Of a stretch of DNA of 64,000 nt, positions 10,172 through 17,904 are shown piece after piece. Both the position numbers and the translations under genes were made by a program. Every line of letters begins with the position of its first letter. Position 1 is the first letter of the stretch. This stretch comes from Bacillus luti (GTDB lineage: Bacteria > Bacillota > Bacilli > Bacillales > Bacillaceae_G): assembly GCF_001884105.1 (NCBI RefSeq), contig NZ_MACI01000018.1:1-64000 (forward strand), given 5' to 3'. Below the pieces are notes generated by a model that worked only from the letters and a program-made list of their open reading frames with translations, was not told where the DNA came from and did no database searches.

Positions 10172-10715
10172 TTTTTCTCCATTTTTTCCACAAATAAAAC
10201 AATCCAATGCAACCTGCGATTGTTACAATCCACTTTGCTTCATTCGTTCCATTCATGACATGGTAGGCAGAATATACTTCGATTAACAAAGCCGGTATTT
10301 TACCTATTGTGCTGGCAATACTGAAGGATAGTAAGGACATTTTGCCTAGAGCGGCAAATAAAGTCACGATACTTGATGGGATGAAAGGTATCAATCGAAA
10401 CGATAGAACGAGTAGAAAGGCTTCTCTGCCTTCTACATAAAGAAGGCGTTCTACCTTTGGATACTTATTTACTTTGCTGTGAGTGAATTTCTGAAGGCCT
10501 ATACGATAAATATAAAACGAGATAATAGCCCCTAATGCCTCACCTGCGATCGAAATCATGGTTCCGTTTGTTACACCAAAGAGCTGTATGTTAATAGCGG
10601 TCAAAAAAATACTAGGGATAACACCTAAAAGACTGATGATGATGTTGATTAAGATACTAAGTGGAATTGCGATTGAATAATAGTCTGTTAAGAAGTTTTG
10701 AATTGTTTCAGCCAT
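10167..10715 (-). CDS. TVP38/TMEM64 (DedA-like) membrane protein
   Basis: 182-residue integral membrane protein with about five hydrophobic segments. The family motif region FRLIPFIPSSIVTLFAALGKMS (shown here only in part: F-R-L-x-P, then P-S-x-x-x-x-x-x-A) is the SNARE-associated/VTT domain, linked to membrane lipid flipping and envelope homeostasis. Preceding it is a glycine-rich AGEALGAIISFYIYR segment typical of the family. It stands alone, convergent with nprA. Exact transport substrate unknown. Confidence 0.8.
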   Translation of the reverse strand: MAETIQNFLTDYYSIAIPLSILINIIISLLGVIPSIFLTAINIQLFGVTNGTMISIAGEALGAIISFYIYRIGLQKFTHSKVNKYPKVERLLYVEGREAFLLVLSFRLIPFIPSSIVTLFAALGKMSLLSFSIASTIGKIPALLIEVYSAYHVMNGTNEAKWIVTIAGCIGLFYLWKKWRKK

Positions 10716-10872
10716 TGTTTAAAATCCTTTATCTTTTTTTGCATTACACCATATTTCTATTGTGTAGGCAAGTGCAAATTTACATAATGTAGAAAAACGT
10801 TGATAAAACACCATCCTTATACTATATAAGGGTATTAGGTATAAGAAATGAGGGGTATATTTCAAATGTTCA

Positions 10873-10919
10873 AAAATAACCAAATAACCCTGGATTTAAA
10901 GGGTTTGTTTGGTTATTTT
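10873..10919. other. Long imperfect inverted repeat in a 395-base gap
   Basis: Left arm 10873-10890 (AAAATAACCAAATAACCC) pairs with right arm 10901-10919 (GGGTTTGTTTGGTTATTTT) with small mismatches and a 10-base loop. It is not next to a stop codon. It lies inside a 30-codon open frame starting at ATG 10866 that I do not consider a convincing gene. The remainder of 10716-11110 shows an AAAAAGGAGG (10970-10979) without a good start codon near it, and AAAGAGGTGAT serving the next gene. Confidence 0.5.
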
Positions 10920-11110
10920 AGGAGGAATTCAATTCGGGAAATAATTAGAAAAACATAGGGGTATATTTTAAAAAGGAGGAAAAATAGTGGTTTGATGAAA
11001 TCGGGTGGTAAATACAGCAAAATAGATAAAGGATTTAAAAAATGGGTATGTTTTTTCGTTGTGAAATTGACTTTTAGTGAAGTTACGATAATAATCATGA
11101 AAGAGGTGAT

Positions 11111-11632
11111 ATGATGAAACGAATAAATAGTCTTTTCTTGAGTAGTTTATTGGCACTAATGCTGATCTTAAGTGGATGTGCAGGAAAAGAACAAAAAACA
11201 GAGAAACAAACAGGGAATCAATCGACATCAGTAGAAAAAATTAGTGATAATATTTTAGATGAAATGGAAGGGCCACCTAAAAATGGTCACACGATTGAAA
11301 GACATGTAGGCAAATCAGAAGAAGATTTGAAGAATCGCTTGAAGAACGATAAAGTATCAGCAGCGAGTACATACTATGATAAGGAAACAGCGACGAAAGC
11401 TGTAAAAGATAGTTTGAAGCAACATGATAAGGAAATTCAAGAGTGGTTAAAAAATTCTAAAGAGGCTCGTCTCGTATTAAATACAACTCATTCATTCCCA
11501 GTTGGAAAAACGGTAATAAAGAAAAACATGAATGTGAAAGACAAGTTAGTAAAAACAGTTACTGTTTTAGCGAGAGATAAGTCAGGAGAATTAGGATATA
11601 AGATCATTACTTCTTATCCATCTGACAAATAA
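11111..11632 (+). CDS. Surface lipoprotein with bacterial RNase A-like toxin domain
   Basis: 173-residue protein. A lipoprotein signal peptide ends in the lipobox LSGC (Cys23), then a polar linker (about 24-55), then a C-terminal domain of about 115 residues. That domain begins with GHTIERHVGKS and contains ASTYYDKETATKAV and a terminal TSYPSDK. This pattern is that of the bacterial RNase A-like fold found at the C-terminus of CdiA effectors such as that of Yersinia kristensenii. His65 and Arg76 (11 apart) and Thr167-x-Tyr169 have the same spacing as the catalytic residues I recall for that toxin. Start ATG 11111 follows AAGAGGTGAT. A small probable immunity gene follows after 15 bases. Toxic activity is inferred. 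Confidence 0.75.
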   Translation: MMKRINSLFLSSLLALMLILSGCAGKEQKTEKQTGNQSTSVEKISDNILDEMEGPPKNGHTIERHVGKSEEDLKNRLKNDKVSAASTYYDKETATKAVKDSLKQHDKEIQEWLKNSKEARLVLNTTHSFPVGKTVIKKNMNVKDKLVKTVTVLARDKSGELGYKIITSYPSDK

Positions 11633-11647
11633 GAAGGGGGAGTACAT

Positions 11648-11920
11648 ATGTATACGACATTACAATACTTTCTTAAATCGTACTGTACGTTAAGTATTCA
11701 TGAGGATGAAATAGTGAACGTGATGGAAGAATTTATAGAGCAAGAAGAGGAAGAAATTGTTTTGAAATTGCGTGATGAATTAGTAGCGATGAAAAAAAAG
11801 AATGCGTGGGAAGAAGCGTGCGTATTAGCTGCGAAGCAAGGGAATCGTATGTGGTCTTTAGAAGAAACGAAAGACCATCTTGAAGCTTTTTTACTATTAT
11901 TGCAAAAGAAAAAGGCGTGA
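11648..11920 (+). CDS. Small acidic protein, probable CdiI-type immunity partner
   Basis: 90-residue soluble, strongly acidic and helical protein (EEFIEQEEEEIV, then RDELVAM), with a C-terminal GNRMWSLEETKDHLEAFL segment that resembles small contact-dependent-inhibition immunity proteins paired with RNase A-like toxins. No signal peptide, so it acts in the cytoplasm, where an immunity protein must be. ATG 11648 follows AAGAAGGGGG, 15 bases after the RNase A-like lipoprotein gene, so the two are almost certainly cotranscribed and end at a shared terminator. Assignment as immunity protein rests on this pairing and on general resemblance, not on an alignment. Confidence 0.6.
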   Translation: MYTTLQYFLKSYCTLSIHEDEIVNVMEEFIEQEEEEIVLKLRDELVAMKKKNAWEEACVLAAKQGNRMWSLEETKDHLEAFLLLLQKKKA

Positions 11921-11937
11921 TCTACTCACGCCTTTTT
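11909..11937. terminator. Bidirectional terminator after the lipoprotein/immunity pair
   Basis: AAAAAGGCGTGA / TCACGCCTTTTT, 12-bp stem with a 5-base loop, A-run on one side and T-run on the other; also serves the converging VanW gene. Confidence 0.88.
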
Positions 11938-11968
11938 CTTTTTGGGAATTTGCCTGTTTATTAGCATC

Positions 11969-13231
11969 TCATTGTTTTGGAGCGCTTTTATATACGCTTT
12001 TTGAAATTTGTCCATTTGAGATTACCTCACCGTTTTGTGTTACTTTTTTATACGTTACCGCTGTTATTTTGTCATTAGCTCTACTAATTACTTGAGAAGA
12101 AACTTCAACATTTTTACCAGTATTTGTGCCGAAAATACGAGTAGTAATACTACCTCCATTTGAAAATGCTTGAATATAAATATGATTGCCTGTATTGTTT
12201 TTAAATTTTAAATCCGGACCATAATCTGCCACTGCTGCATCTTGCCCAAGTGGTAAATAATTTACGGGCATGGAATGATTGCTTCGAGAAACAATTCCTA
12301 AATCTGCCCTTAAAGCGGCGCTATATAAAGTACTACTAACTTGGCAAACGCCTCCGCCTGCACTTTGTATAACTTTACCTTCTGAAAATACTGCTGCGGA
12401 TTTATAACCATGTGCAGCATCCGTTACGCCAACACGGCCATTAAAACTAAATGTTTCATCAGGTGCTACAATAACGCCACTTAAAGTATTAGCTGACTTA
12501 TTTACGTTAAAGGATTGATTGCCATTACGACCAGCCATTGGAGTCGAGTATTCAGCGATTACTTCTTTAATCCCCATTTTTTGTATATCTTCTGTAGAGC
12601 GTTCAGGTTTTATGAGTGTAACTGGTAATGTAACGTCTGATGTACCAGCAGTAATGGCTTTCTTCGTTAAATCAGTTAATGTTCCTTTATCAATTTTTTC
12701 TCCATTTTGACTTTGGCTAATATTTACAGTAGAGCCTTCAACATTTAATTCTGCATTAACAGGATTTTTTAATGTTTCATTATATTTATCCTTTATAAAG
12801 CTCTCGTAAGTGGTTGTATTTAATTTCGATGTTAATTTATAGTCTCGTTTTAATTCGCCATTCTCAGCTTCTTTACGCATTTTATAGCGATTAATCATAT
12901 TGCCTTCTTGTTCTTTAAAAATAGTGTCGACAATTTCTTTTTCGTTATATTCCACACCTAATTCTTTCCATATATATGTTTGTTTAGTATCTTGGGATAC
13001 GTAGTTAAGGGATTTTTGATCTAATTCATTCACCTTTTTACTAATAATAGCTTGAATATCTGTTTTATTTTTTCCATCAAGAGAAATACCTTCAAATGTA
13101 GTGTTTGGTAATGCGGTAGTATTTAATTGGTTATTTAATGTGGATACATATTGATATCCACTAATACCACCTACACAAAGTAATATGCCACCCGCGATAG
13201 CGGAACCGATTAGTATTTTACTTTTCTTCAT
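11969..13231 (-). CDS. VanW-family surface protein
   Basis: 420-residue protein anchored by one N-terminal membrane helix (ILIGSAIAGGILLCVGG), then an extracellular part. Residues about 40-215 resemble the peptidoglycan-binding-4 region found in YoaR-type proteins, and 230-360 form the VanW domain with the hallmark GGGVCQVSSTLY and HSMPVNYLPLGQDAAV. The C-terminal stretch is beta-rich and G5-like. VanW proteins are cell-wall associated and may act with L,D-transpeptidases; the biochemical role is unsettled. Single gene, convergent with the RNase A-like pair. Confidence 0.85.
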   Translation of the reverse strand: MKKSKILIGSAIAGGILLCVGGISGYQYVSTLNNQLNTTALPNTTFEGISLDGKNKTDIQAIISKKVNELDQKSLNYVSQDTKQTYIWKELGVEYNEKEIVDTIFKEQEGNMINRYKMRKEAENGELKRDYKLTSKLNTTTYESFIKDKYNETLKNPVNAELNVEGSTVNISQSQNGEKIDKGTLTDLTKKAITAGTSDVTLPVTLIKPERSTEDIQKMGIKEVIAEYSTPMAGRNGNQSFNVNKSANTLSGVIVAPDETFSFNGRVGVTDAAHGYKSAAVFSEGKVIQSAGGGVCQVSSTLYSAALRADLGIVSRSNHSMPVNYLPLGQDAAVADYGPDLKFKNNTGNHIYIQAFSNGGSITTRIFGTNTGKNVEVSSQVISRANDKITAVTYKKVTQNGEVISNGQISKSVYKSAPKQ

Positions 13232-13339
13232 TTATTTCCCCCCAGAAAAATTGGTATAAATATATGTATTACATTTTTTGTATAAAAATGATGAAAATAA
13301 CAGTATGTATGTCCTAGTATACTATTATTTTCACTATGT

Positions 13340-13368
13340 GTGTAATGTTTTTATAAAAAACGTTACAC
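13340..13368. promoter_or_regulatory. 29-base dyad upstream of the VanW gene
   Basis: 13-base arms GTGTAATGTTTTT / AAAAACGTTACAC (one mismatch) around a 3-base centre, about 110 bases before the VanW start. There is no adjacent stop codon on either strand, so an operator is more likely than a terminator. Regulator unknown. Confidence 0.4.
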
Positions 13369-13427
13369 TGTTGTAATAATTGTCTCTTTTTGTCACAATA
13401 TGCGTGAAAAATATGTTGAAAATTATA

Positions 13428-13467
13428 ATAAAAAGGCTGTCTAGAAAGATCTAGCAGCCTTTTTATT
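13428..13467 (-). terminator. Terminator of the LCP gene
   Basis: AATAAAAAGGCTG / CAGCCTTTTTATT with an inner CTAGA/TCTAG stem, overlapping the stop codon of the minus-strand LCP gene and followed by Ts on that strand. Confidence 0.85.
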
Positions 13468-14482
13468 ATAATTTTTTATGCTCATTTTTATTCGTAACAC
13501 CGAGATGTTCTTGAAGGGTTGTCGATATATCATTGACGCTTTTTTCGTTAGGAACGTAATAATAAATACCATCTATATATTTATCAGTACCTTCTACTTG
13601 TAATTTGTCCATTTTTAAATTTGAATCCATTGAATTTTTGGCAATTGCCATCATATCATCAAAAGTTAAATTTGTTTTTAAGTCTTTGTCGACAGCATCT
13701 AGTAGGCCGCCAATTTTATTAATTGAATTAAGGGATAGTGCTTTTTCAGCAATTGCTTCTAAAACAAGCTGTTGTCGTTGACCGCGCATATAATCACTAT
13801 CGATATGACGAGTTCTAGCTAATGCAAGGGCTTCTTCTCCATTTAAATGTTGACGTCCTTTTTTTAGATGAATTGCATCTGCTTCGTCTTTACTATTTTG
13901 TTCTGTGAACTCAACTGGTACGTCGACAGTAATACCACCAAGGGAATCGACAATTTTAATAAAGGATGTAAAGTTGAATTTTACATAGTAGTCAACTGGA
14001 ACATCTAAAAAATTCTCTACTGTATCAATTGTGCTATCTACACCACCGAATACATGTGCGTGTGTAATTTTATCATATTTATCACGCGATTTAATGTAAA
14101 CACGTGAGTCACGTGGAATGCTGACAAGTTTAACGGATTTATCGCTTTTGTTAATTGTTGCAAGTAACAATGCATCTGTACGAGTTGCTTTCCCATAATT
14201 TTTTTCCCTAATATCACTTTCATCTACACCCATAATAAGTACAGAAATGTTATCAGTCATAGGTTTAACAGCTTTTTCACGTTTGCTGGATTTATCTCCG
14301 CGACCTAGTTCAGCATAAGCATTACTTAAAACAGATTTTGCTTTACTGTATATATGGAAGGAGTAGCCTCCTGCTCCCAGTGCTACAATTAGCAACGGAA
14401 TAAGAAGGAGCCAAAGTAGGCGTTTTTTCTTTGAGCGTCCTTTTTTGGCTCGTGTATCTTTGTTCATGTCGGATTTCATCAT
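13466..14482 (-). CDS. LytR-CpsA-Psr (LCP) family cell-wall polymer ligase
   Basis: 338 residues from ATG 14482, chosen because AAAGGAGAAAAA lies directly before it; the frame stays open about 50 codons further upstream without a ribosome site. Basic N-terminus (RAKKGRSKKKRLLW), one membrane helix (LLLIPLLIVALGAGGYS), then the extracellular LCP domain: NISVLIMGVDESD, RTDALLLATINK, KLVSIPRDSRVYI, and the conserved YVKFNFTSF and RTRHIDSDYMRGQRQQ blocks with the catalytic arginines. The family transfers teichoic acids or other polymers from lipid carrier to peptidoglycan. Several paralogues are usual in Bacillus; which one this is cannot be told. Confidence 0.9.
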   Translation of the reverse strand: MMKSDMNKDTRAKKGRSKKKRLLWLLLIPLLIVALGAGGYSFHIYSKAKSVLSNAYAELGRGDKSSKREKAVKPMTDNISVLIMGVDESDIREKNYGKATRTDALLLATINKSDKSVKLVSIPRDSRVYIKSRDKYDKITHAHVFGGVDSTIDTVENFLDVPVDYYVKFNFTSFIKIVDSLGGITVDVPVEFTEQNSKDEADAIHLKKGRQHLNGEEALALARTRHIDSDYMRGQRQQLVLEAIAEKALSLNSINKIGGLLDAVDKDLKTNLTFDDMMAIAKNSMDSNLKMDKLQVEGTDKYIDGIYYYVPNEKSVNDISTTLQEHLGVTNKNEHKKL

Positions 14483-14583
14483 TTTTTCTCCTTTAAAACT
14501 ATCAAAGTGTATACATCTAAAAGCGTATTCAAACACATAAAAAATATTGTACGCTAAATAAAAGCGATTGTACATGTATAAAA

Positions 14584-14617
14584 AATAGACGTCTTGATTA
14601 TTTATAAGACATCTATT
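14584..14617 (-). terminator. Terminator of the nucleoside transporter gene
   Basis: AATAGACGTCTT / AAGACATCTATT stem; on the minus strand it is followed by TTTTTTAT, 50 bases past the transporter stop. Confidence 0.75.
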
Positions 14618-14668
14618 CGTTATTGTATACAAAAGATAGGGATAAGAAAATGATAAAATTTTACCTAA

Positions 14669-15847
14669 TTACAGCATAATGCTTACGATAATCGCAGATA
14701 AAATACTAACGAGAGTAGCTCCATATAGTAATTTTAAACCAAATCGTGCAACGACGTTCCCTTGTTCTTCGTTTAATCCTTTTACCGCACCTGAAATAAT
14801 TCCAATGGAAGAGAAATTGGCAAAAGAAACGAGGAAGACGGAAATTATACCAACTGTGCGGGGAGAAAGGCTATTGGAAATTTTACTAAGATCTATCATG
14901 GCTACAAATTCATTTGTTACAAGTTTCGTGGCCATAATGCTACCAGCGGTGACAATCTCAGAACTTGGTACACCAATCAGGAATGCAACAGGAGCAAATA
15001 CATAACCGATTAATTGTTGGAAAGTAATGCCGAATATAATGAGGAATAGGTCGTTAATACAACTCATTAATGCGACGAATCCGATGAGCATAGCACCAAC
15101 GACAATGGCTACACGAAAACCATCAAGAATGTATTCTCCAAGCATTTCAAAAAAACTTTGCTTTTCACCCTTTATTTCCAAAATATCTTCGTCATCTTTT
15201 ACGTCGTAAGGATTAATGATGAGTACGATAATAAAGCCACTAAATAAATTAAGAACGAGTGCGGTTACTACATATTTAGGTTCAATCATTGTCATATAGG
15301 CACCTACGATAGACATAGATACTGTTGACATAGCAGAGGCGCAAAGTGTATAAAGACGGTGCTTTGGAATTTGAGCTAATTGTTTTTTAACCGTAATAAA
15401 AACTTCTGATTGGCCGACAATGGCAGAGGCGATAGCGTTGTAAGATTCTAACTTCCCAAGACCATTTATTTTACTCAGAAAGTAACCAATCCAACGAATG
15501 AAAAATGGTAGTATTTTAAAGTGTTGTAATATACCAATTAAGACAGAGATAAAGACAATTGGTAATAATACAGTGAGGAAAAATGGCATTTCACCTTTAT
15601 TTGCAAGACCACCAAATACGAAGTTTATACCATCAGCAGCGTAATCGAGTAGCTTTGTAAATAGACTGGAAATGATTCTAATAAGTATGAGACCGATTTC
15701 TGTATTTAATAATAAATAGGTTAAAATTAACTGTATAATAAGCATGATAAAAATTGGTTTAAATTTAATGTGTTTCTTATTATTGCTAGCAATATAAGCG
15801 AGTAAGAAAACAACAATCAGTCCGACGAAAAAAGTAATAAATTTCAT
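14669..15847 (-). CDS. nupC: NupC-type concentrative nucleoside transporter
   Basis: 392-residue integral membrane protein of the CNT family, importing nucleosides with H+ or Na+. The family regions are visible: [27 protein letters not shown] (only partly quoted: G-Q-S-E in the first repeat), [19 protein letters not shown], and [23 protein letters not shown]. About ten hydrophobic segments. Start at 15847 behind AGGGGGCTT. Single transcription unit with its own terminator. Substrate range (pyrimidine versus purine nucleosides) is not determined by sequence. Confidence 0.88.
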   Translation of the reverse strand: MKFITFFVGLIVVFLLAYIASNNKKHIKFKPIFIMLIIQLILTYLLLNTEIGLILIRIISSLFTKLLDYAADGINFVFGGLANKGEMPFFLTVLLPIVFISVLIGILQHFKILPFFIRWIGYFLSKINGLGKLESYNAIASAIVGQSEVFITVKKQLAQIPKHRLYTLCASAMSTVSMSIVGAYMTMIEPKYVVTALVLNLFSGFIIVLIINPYDVKDDEDILEIKGEKQSFFEMLGEYILDGFRVAIVVGAMLIGFVALMSCINDLFLIIFGITFQQLIGYVFAPVAFLIGVPSSEIVTAGSIMATKLVTNEFVAMIDLSKISNSLSPRTVGIISVFLVSFANFSSIGIISGAVKGLNEEQGNVVARFGLKLLYGATLVSILSAIIVSIML

Positions 15848-15938
15848 AATAAGCCCCCTAAAAGAAATATTCTGCTATATATGTTTTTCATTTCAAGGGA
15901 GAATATGCATCTTTGGTAAAGAAAGGAATCGAGAGACC

Positions 15939-16325
15939 ATGAATATATGTAGAGTACATCATGTTGCAATTATTTGTTCGAATTATGAGGTATCAAAGGA
16001 TTTTTACACTAGAATATTAGGCTTTAAAGCATTAAATGAAGTATATAGAAAGGAACGAGACTCTTATAAGTTAGATTTATGTGTGGGAGAAGAGTATCAA
16101 ATCGAGTTATTTTCATTTCCAACTCCTCCTGGGCGACCAAGTTTTCCAGAAGCAGCTGGGCTTAGACATTTAGCATTTGCTGTTACAAATATAGAGGAAG
16201 CTGTAAACCATTTAAAGCAATGCGGCGTGGAGACTGAAGCGATACGTATTGATGAAATCACGGATAAAAAATTCGTCTTTTTCCAAGACCCTGATGGCTT
16301 GCCTTTAGAATTGTATGAGAGCTGA
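15939..16325 (+). CDS. VOC-superfamily (glyoxalase-like) protein, YaeR type
   Basis: 128-residue cytoplasmic protein with two beta-alpha-beta-beta-beta units. Metal-ligand positions of the vicinal oxygen chelate fold are present: CRVHHVAIIC at the start, IELFSFPTPPGRPSFPEAAGLRHLAF (in part) in the middle, and FFQDPDGLPLELYE at the end. This is the small stand-alone YaeR/SMU.1112-like group, related to lactoylglutathione lyase; true substrate unknown. ATG 15939 with an AAAGGAAT ribosome site. Monocistronic by appearance. Confidence 0.8.
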   Translation: MNICRVHHVAIICSNYEVSKDFYTRILGFKALNEVYRKERDSYKLDLCVGEEYQIELFSFPTPPGRPSFPEAAGLRHLAFAVTNIEEAVNHLKQCGVETEAIRIDEITDKKFVFFQDPDGLPLELYES

Positions 16326-16392
16326 AAATTGGTGAATTTTATATAGGGTTGCTTTCAAATAAATGAAGAAACTAAAGTGAAACTTCTTTTTA

Positions 16393-16436
16393 AAAGGAGG
16401 TGTAACTTTAGCTAAGAAAGCTAAAGAACATATGTG
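16393..16436 (+). promoter_or_regulatory. Ribosome site separated from its GTG start by an RNA hairpin
   Basis: AAAGGAGG lies at 16393-16400, but the only in-frame start of the next gene is GTG 16434, 33 bases further on (TAA at 16422-16424 blocks any upstream start). A perfect 8-bp hairpin, CTTTAGCT (16406-16413) / AGCTAAAG (16419-16426) with loop AAGAA, fills most of that gap. Folding it leaves about 12 bases between ribosome site and start. Initiation may depend on the hairpin. Confidence 0.6.
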
Positions 16437-17732
16437 GATATTTTAAAATTATTGATGGTAGCCATTCTTATTGGGTTAACAGCCTTTTTTGTGGCTGTTG
16501 AGTTTGCAATTATTAAGGTGCGTAGTAGTCGTATTGATCAACTCGTCAGTGAAAAAAAACGAGGAGCATTAGCGGCGAAAAAAGTAACTTCAAATTTAGA
16601 TGAGTATTTATCAGCATGTCAGTTAGGGATTACAATTACTGCTTTAGGGCTCGGGTGGTTAGGGGAGCCAACCATTAAACATCTACTCGAGCCGTTATTT
16701 TTAAAATTACATTTATCTCCTACAGTTTCCAGTACAGTTTCGTTTATTATTGCCTTTGCAGTAATTACATTTTTACATGTTGTCATTGGCGAACTTGCTC
16801 CGAAGACGTTTGCTATACAAAAAGCAGAGCAGGTTAGCTTATTATTATCAAAGCCACTTATTTATTTTTACCGAGTTATGTATCCATTTATTTGGGCTTT
16901 AAATGGTTCAGCAAGGCTTGTAACAGGGTTATTTGGTTTGCATCCGGCCTCTGAACACGAAGTAGCTCATTCAGAGGAAGAACTTAGATTAATCTTATCT
17001 GAAAGTTATGAGAGTGGTGAGATTAATCAACGAGAATTCAAATACGTAAATAACATTTTTGAATTTGATAATAGGGTTGCAAAGGAAATTATGGTGCCTC
17101 GTACGGAAGTTGTAGGCTTATATGAAGATGAACCGTTTGAAACACATATTAAAGTAATCGCACAAGAAAAGTACACGAGATATCCTGTATTTGGCGAAGA
17201 TAAAGATGAAATTGTTGGAATGGTTAATGTAAAGGATTTGTTTATTCGTTATATGGATGGCAATCAAGATGAGGAATGCTCAATTACACCATATACACGT
17301 CCAGTTATTGAAGTGTTGGAAAATATACCTATTCATGATTTGCTATTACAAATGCAAAGAAGACACATTCCATTAGCTGTATTATATGATGAATATGGTG
17401 GTACAGCAGGGATTGTTACGTTAGAAGATATTTTAGAAGAAATTGTTGGAGAAATCCGAGATGAATATGATGAAGATGAACACCCACCGATAGAACATAT
17501 TAGTGAAGGGTGTAAGATTGTAGAGGGAAAAGTGCTTATTAGCGAAGTAAATGATTTATTGGGCATACACTTAATCGCTGATGATGTAGATACAATTGGT
17601 GGTTGGATTATGGTACAAAAACAAATCGTTGCTGAAGGGGATGTTATTGAGAAACACGGTTTTTATTTTAAAGTCCTTGAAAAGGATATGCATCAAATTA
17701 AGCGAGTGGAAATAAAGAAAGTAGAAGAATGA
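16434..17732 (+). CDS. CNNM/DUF21-CBS-CorC_HlyC membrane protein (hemolysin C-like)
   Basis: 432 residues. Residues 1-190 are the CNNM (DUF21) transmembrane domain (TAFFVAVEFAIIKVRSSR, QLGITITALGLGWLGEP, GELAPKTFA). About 205-330 form a pair of CBS domains (KEIMVPRTEVVGL, DEYGGTAGIVTLEDILEEIVGEI in part), and about 345-430 is the CorC_HlyC domain (DDVDTIGGWIM). The family is implicated in Mg2+/Co2+ efflux or in its control by nucleotides bound to the CBS pair; older names call it hemolysin C. Start GTG 16434 is the only one available. See the hairpin feature just upstream for its odd ribosome site. Confidence 0.88.
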   Translation: MDILKLLMVAILIGLTAFFVAVEFAIIKVRSSRIDQLVSEKKRGALAAKKVTSNLDEYLSACQLGITITALGLGWLGEPTIKHLLEPLFLKLHLSPTVSSTVSFIIAFAVITFLHVVIGELAPKTFAIQKAEQVSLLLSKPLIYFYRVMYPFIWALNGSARLVTGLFGLHPASEHEVAHSEEELRLILSESYESGEINQREFKYVNNIFEFDNRVAKEIMVPRTEVVGLYEDEPFETHIKVIAQEKYTRYPVFGEDKDEIVGMVNVKDLFIRYMDGNQDEECSITPYTRPVIEVLENIPIHDLLLQMQRRHIPLAVLYDEYGGTAGIVTLEDILEEIVGEIRDEYDEDEHPPIEHISEGCKIVEGKVLISEVNDLLGIHLIADDVDTIGGWIMVQKQIVAEGDVIEKHGFYFKVLEKDMHQIKRVEIKKVEE

Positions 17733-17773
17733 ATTTCTATAAACTTTAATAAAAAGGATATATAGAAAAATAA

Positions 17774-17867
17774 ATGTTTGCGCTTTCAAAATAGGTACTA
17801 TATAGTGAAGGTGGATACTGAAAAATTCTTCTGAGTGATACTCGTATATTTAGAGAGCGAATTTTTT
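17774..17867 (+). promoter_or_regulatory. Upstream region of aspA: weak cre-like site and hairpin
   Basis: 17774-17787 (TGTTTGCGCTTTCA) resembles a CcpA cre site with two mismatches and overlaps a TTGCGC that could be a -35. An AAAAATTC / GAATTTTT hairpin with a large loop spans 17820-17867. It could be a terminator for the CNNM gene or an attenuator of aspA. Confidence 0.3.
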
Positions 17868-17904
17868 AGATAAGGATTTAGAATGAAAAGTATAGGTGAT
17901 GAAA

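Noticed and set aside
10851-10970. Motif AGGGGTATATTT occurring at about 10851, 10960 and 55576
   Set aside because: GGGTAT resembles a sigma-B -10 but no matching -35 is found at any copy; AT-rich coincidence cannot be excluded.
10995-11110. Possible small ORF (start 10995 or TTG 10992) after AAAAAGGAGG
   Set aside because: Spacing to the start is 12-15 bases and the sequence has no protein-like features; it ends in the ribosome site of the lipoprotein gene.
11880-12095. 71-codon plus-strand frame after the immunity-like gene
   Set aside because: Runs through a strong terminator and antisense to the VanW gene, no ribosome site; a shadow frame.
14483-14632. 50-codon upstream extension of the LCP gene
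   Set aside because: No ribosome site at 14632 and composition unlike the LCP cytoplasmic tail; AAAGGAGAAAAA directly precedes ATG 14482.
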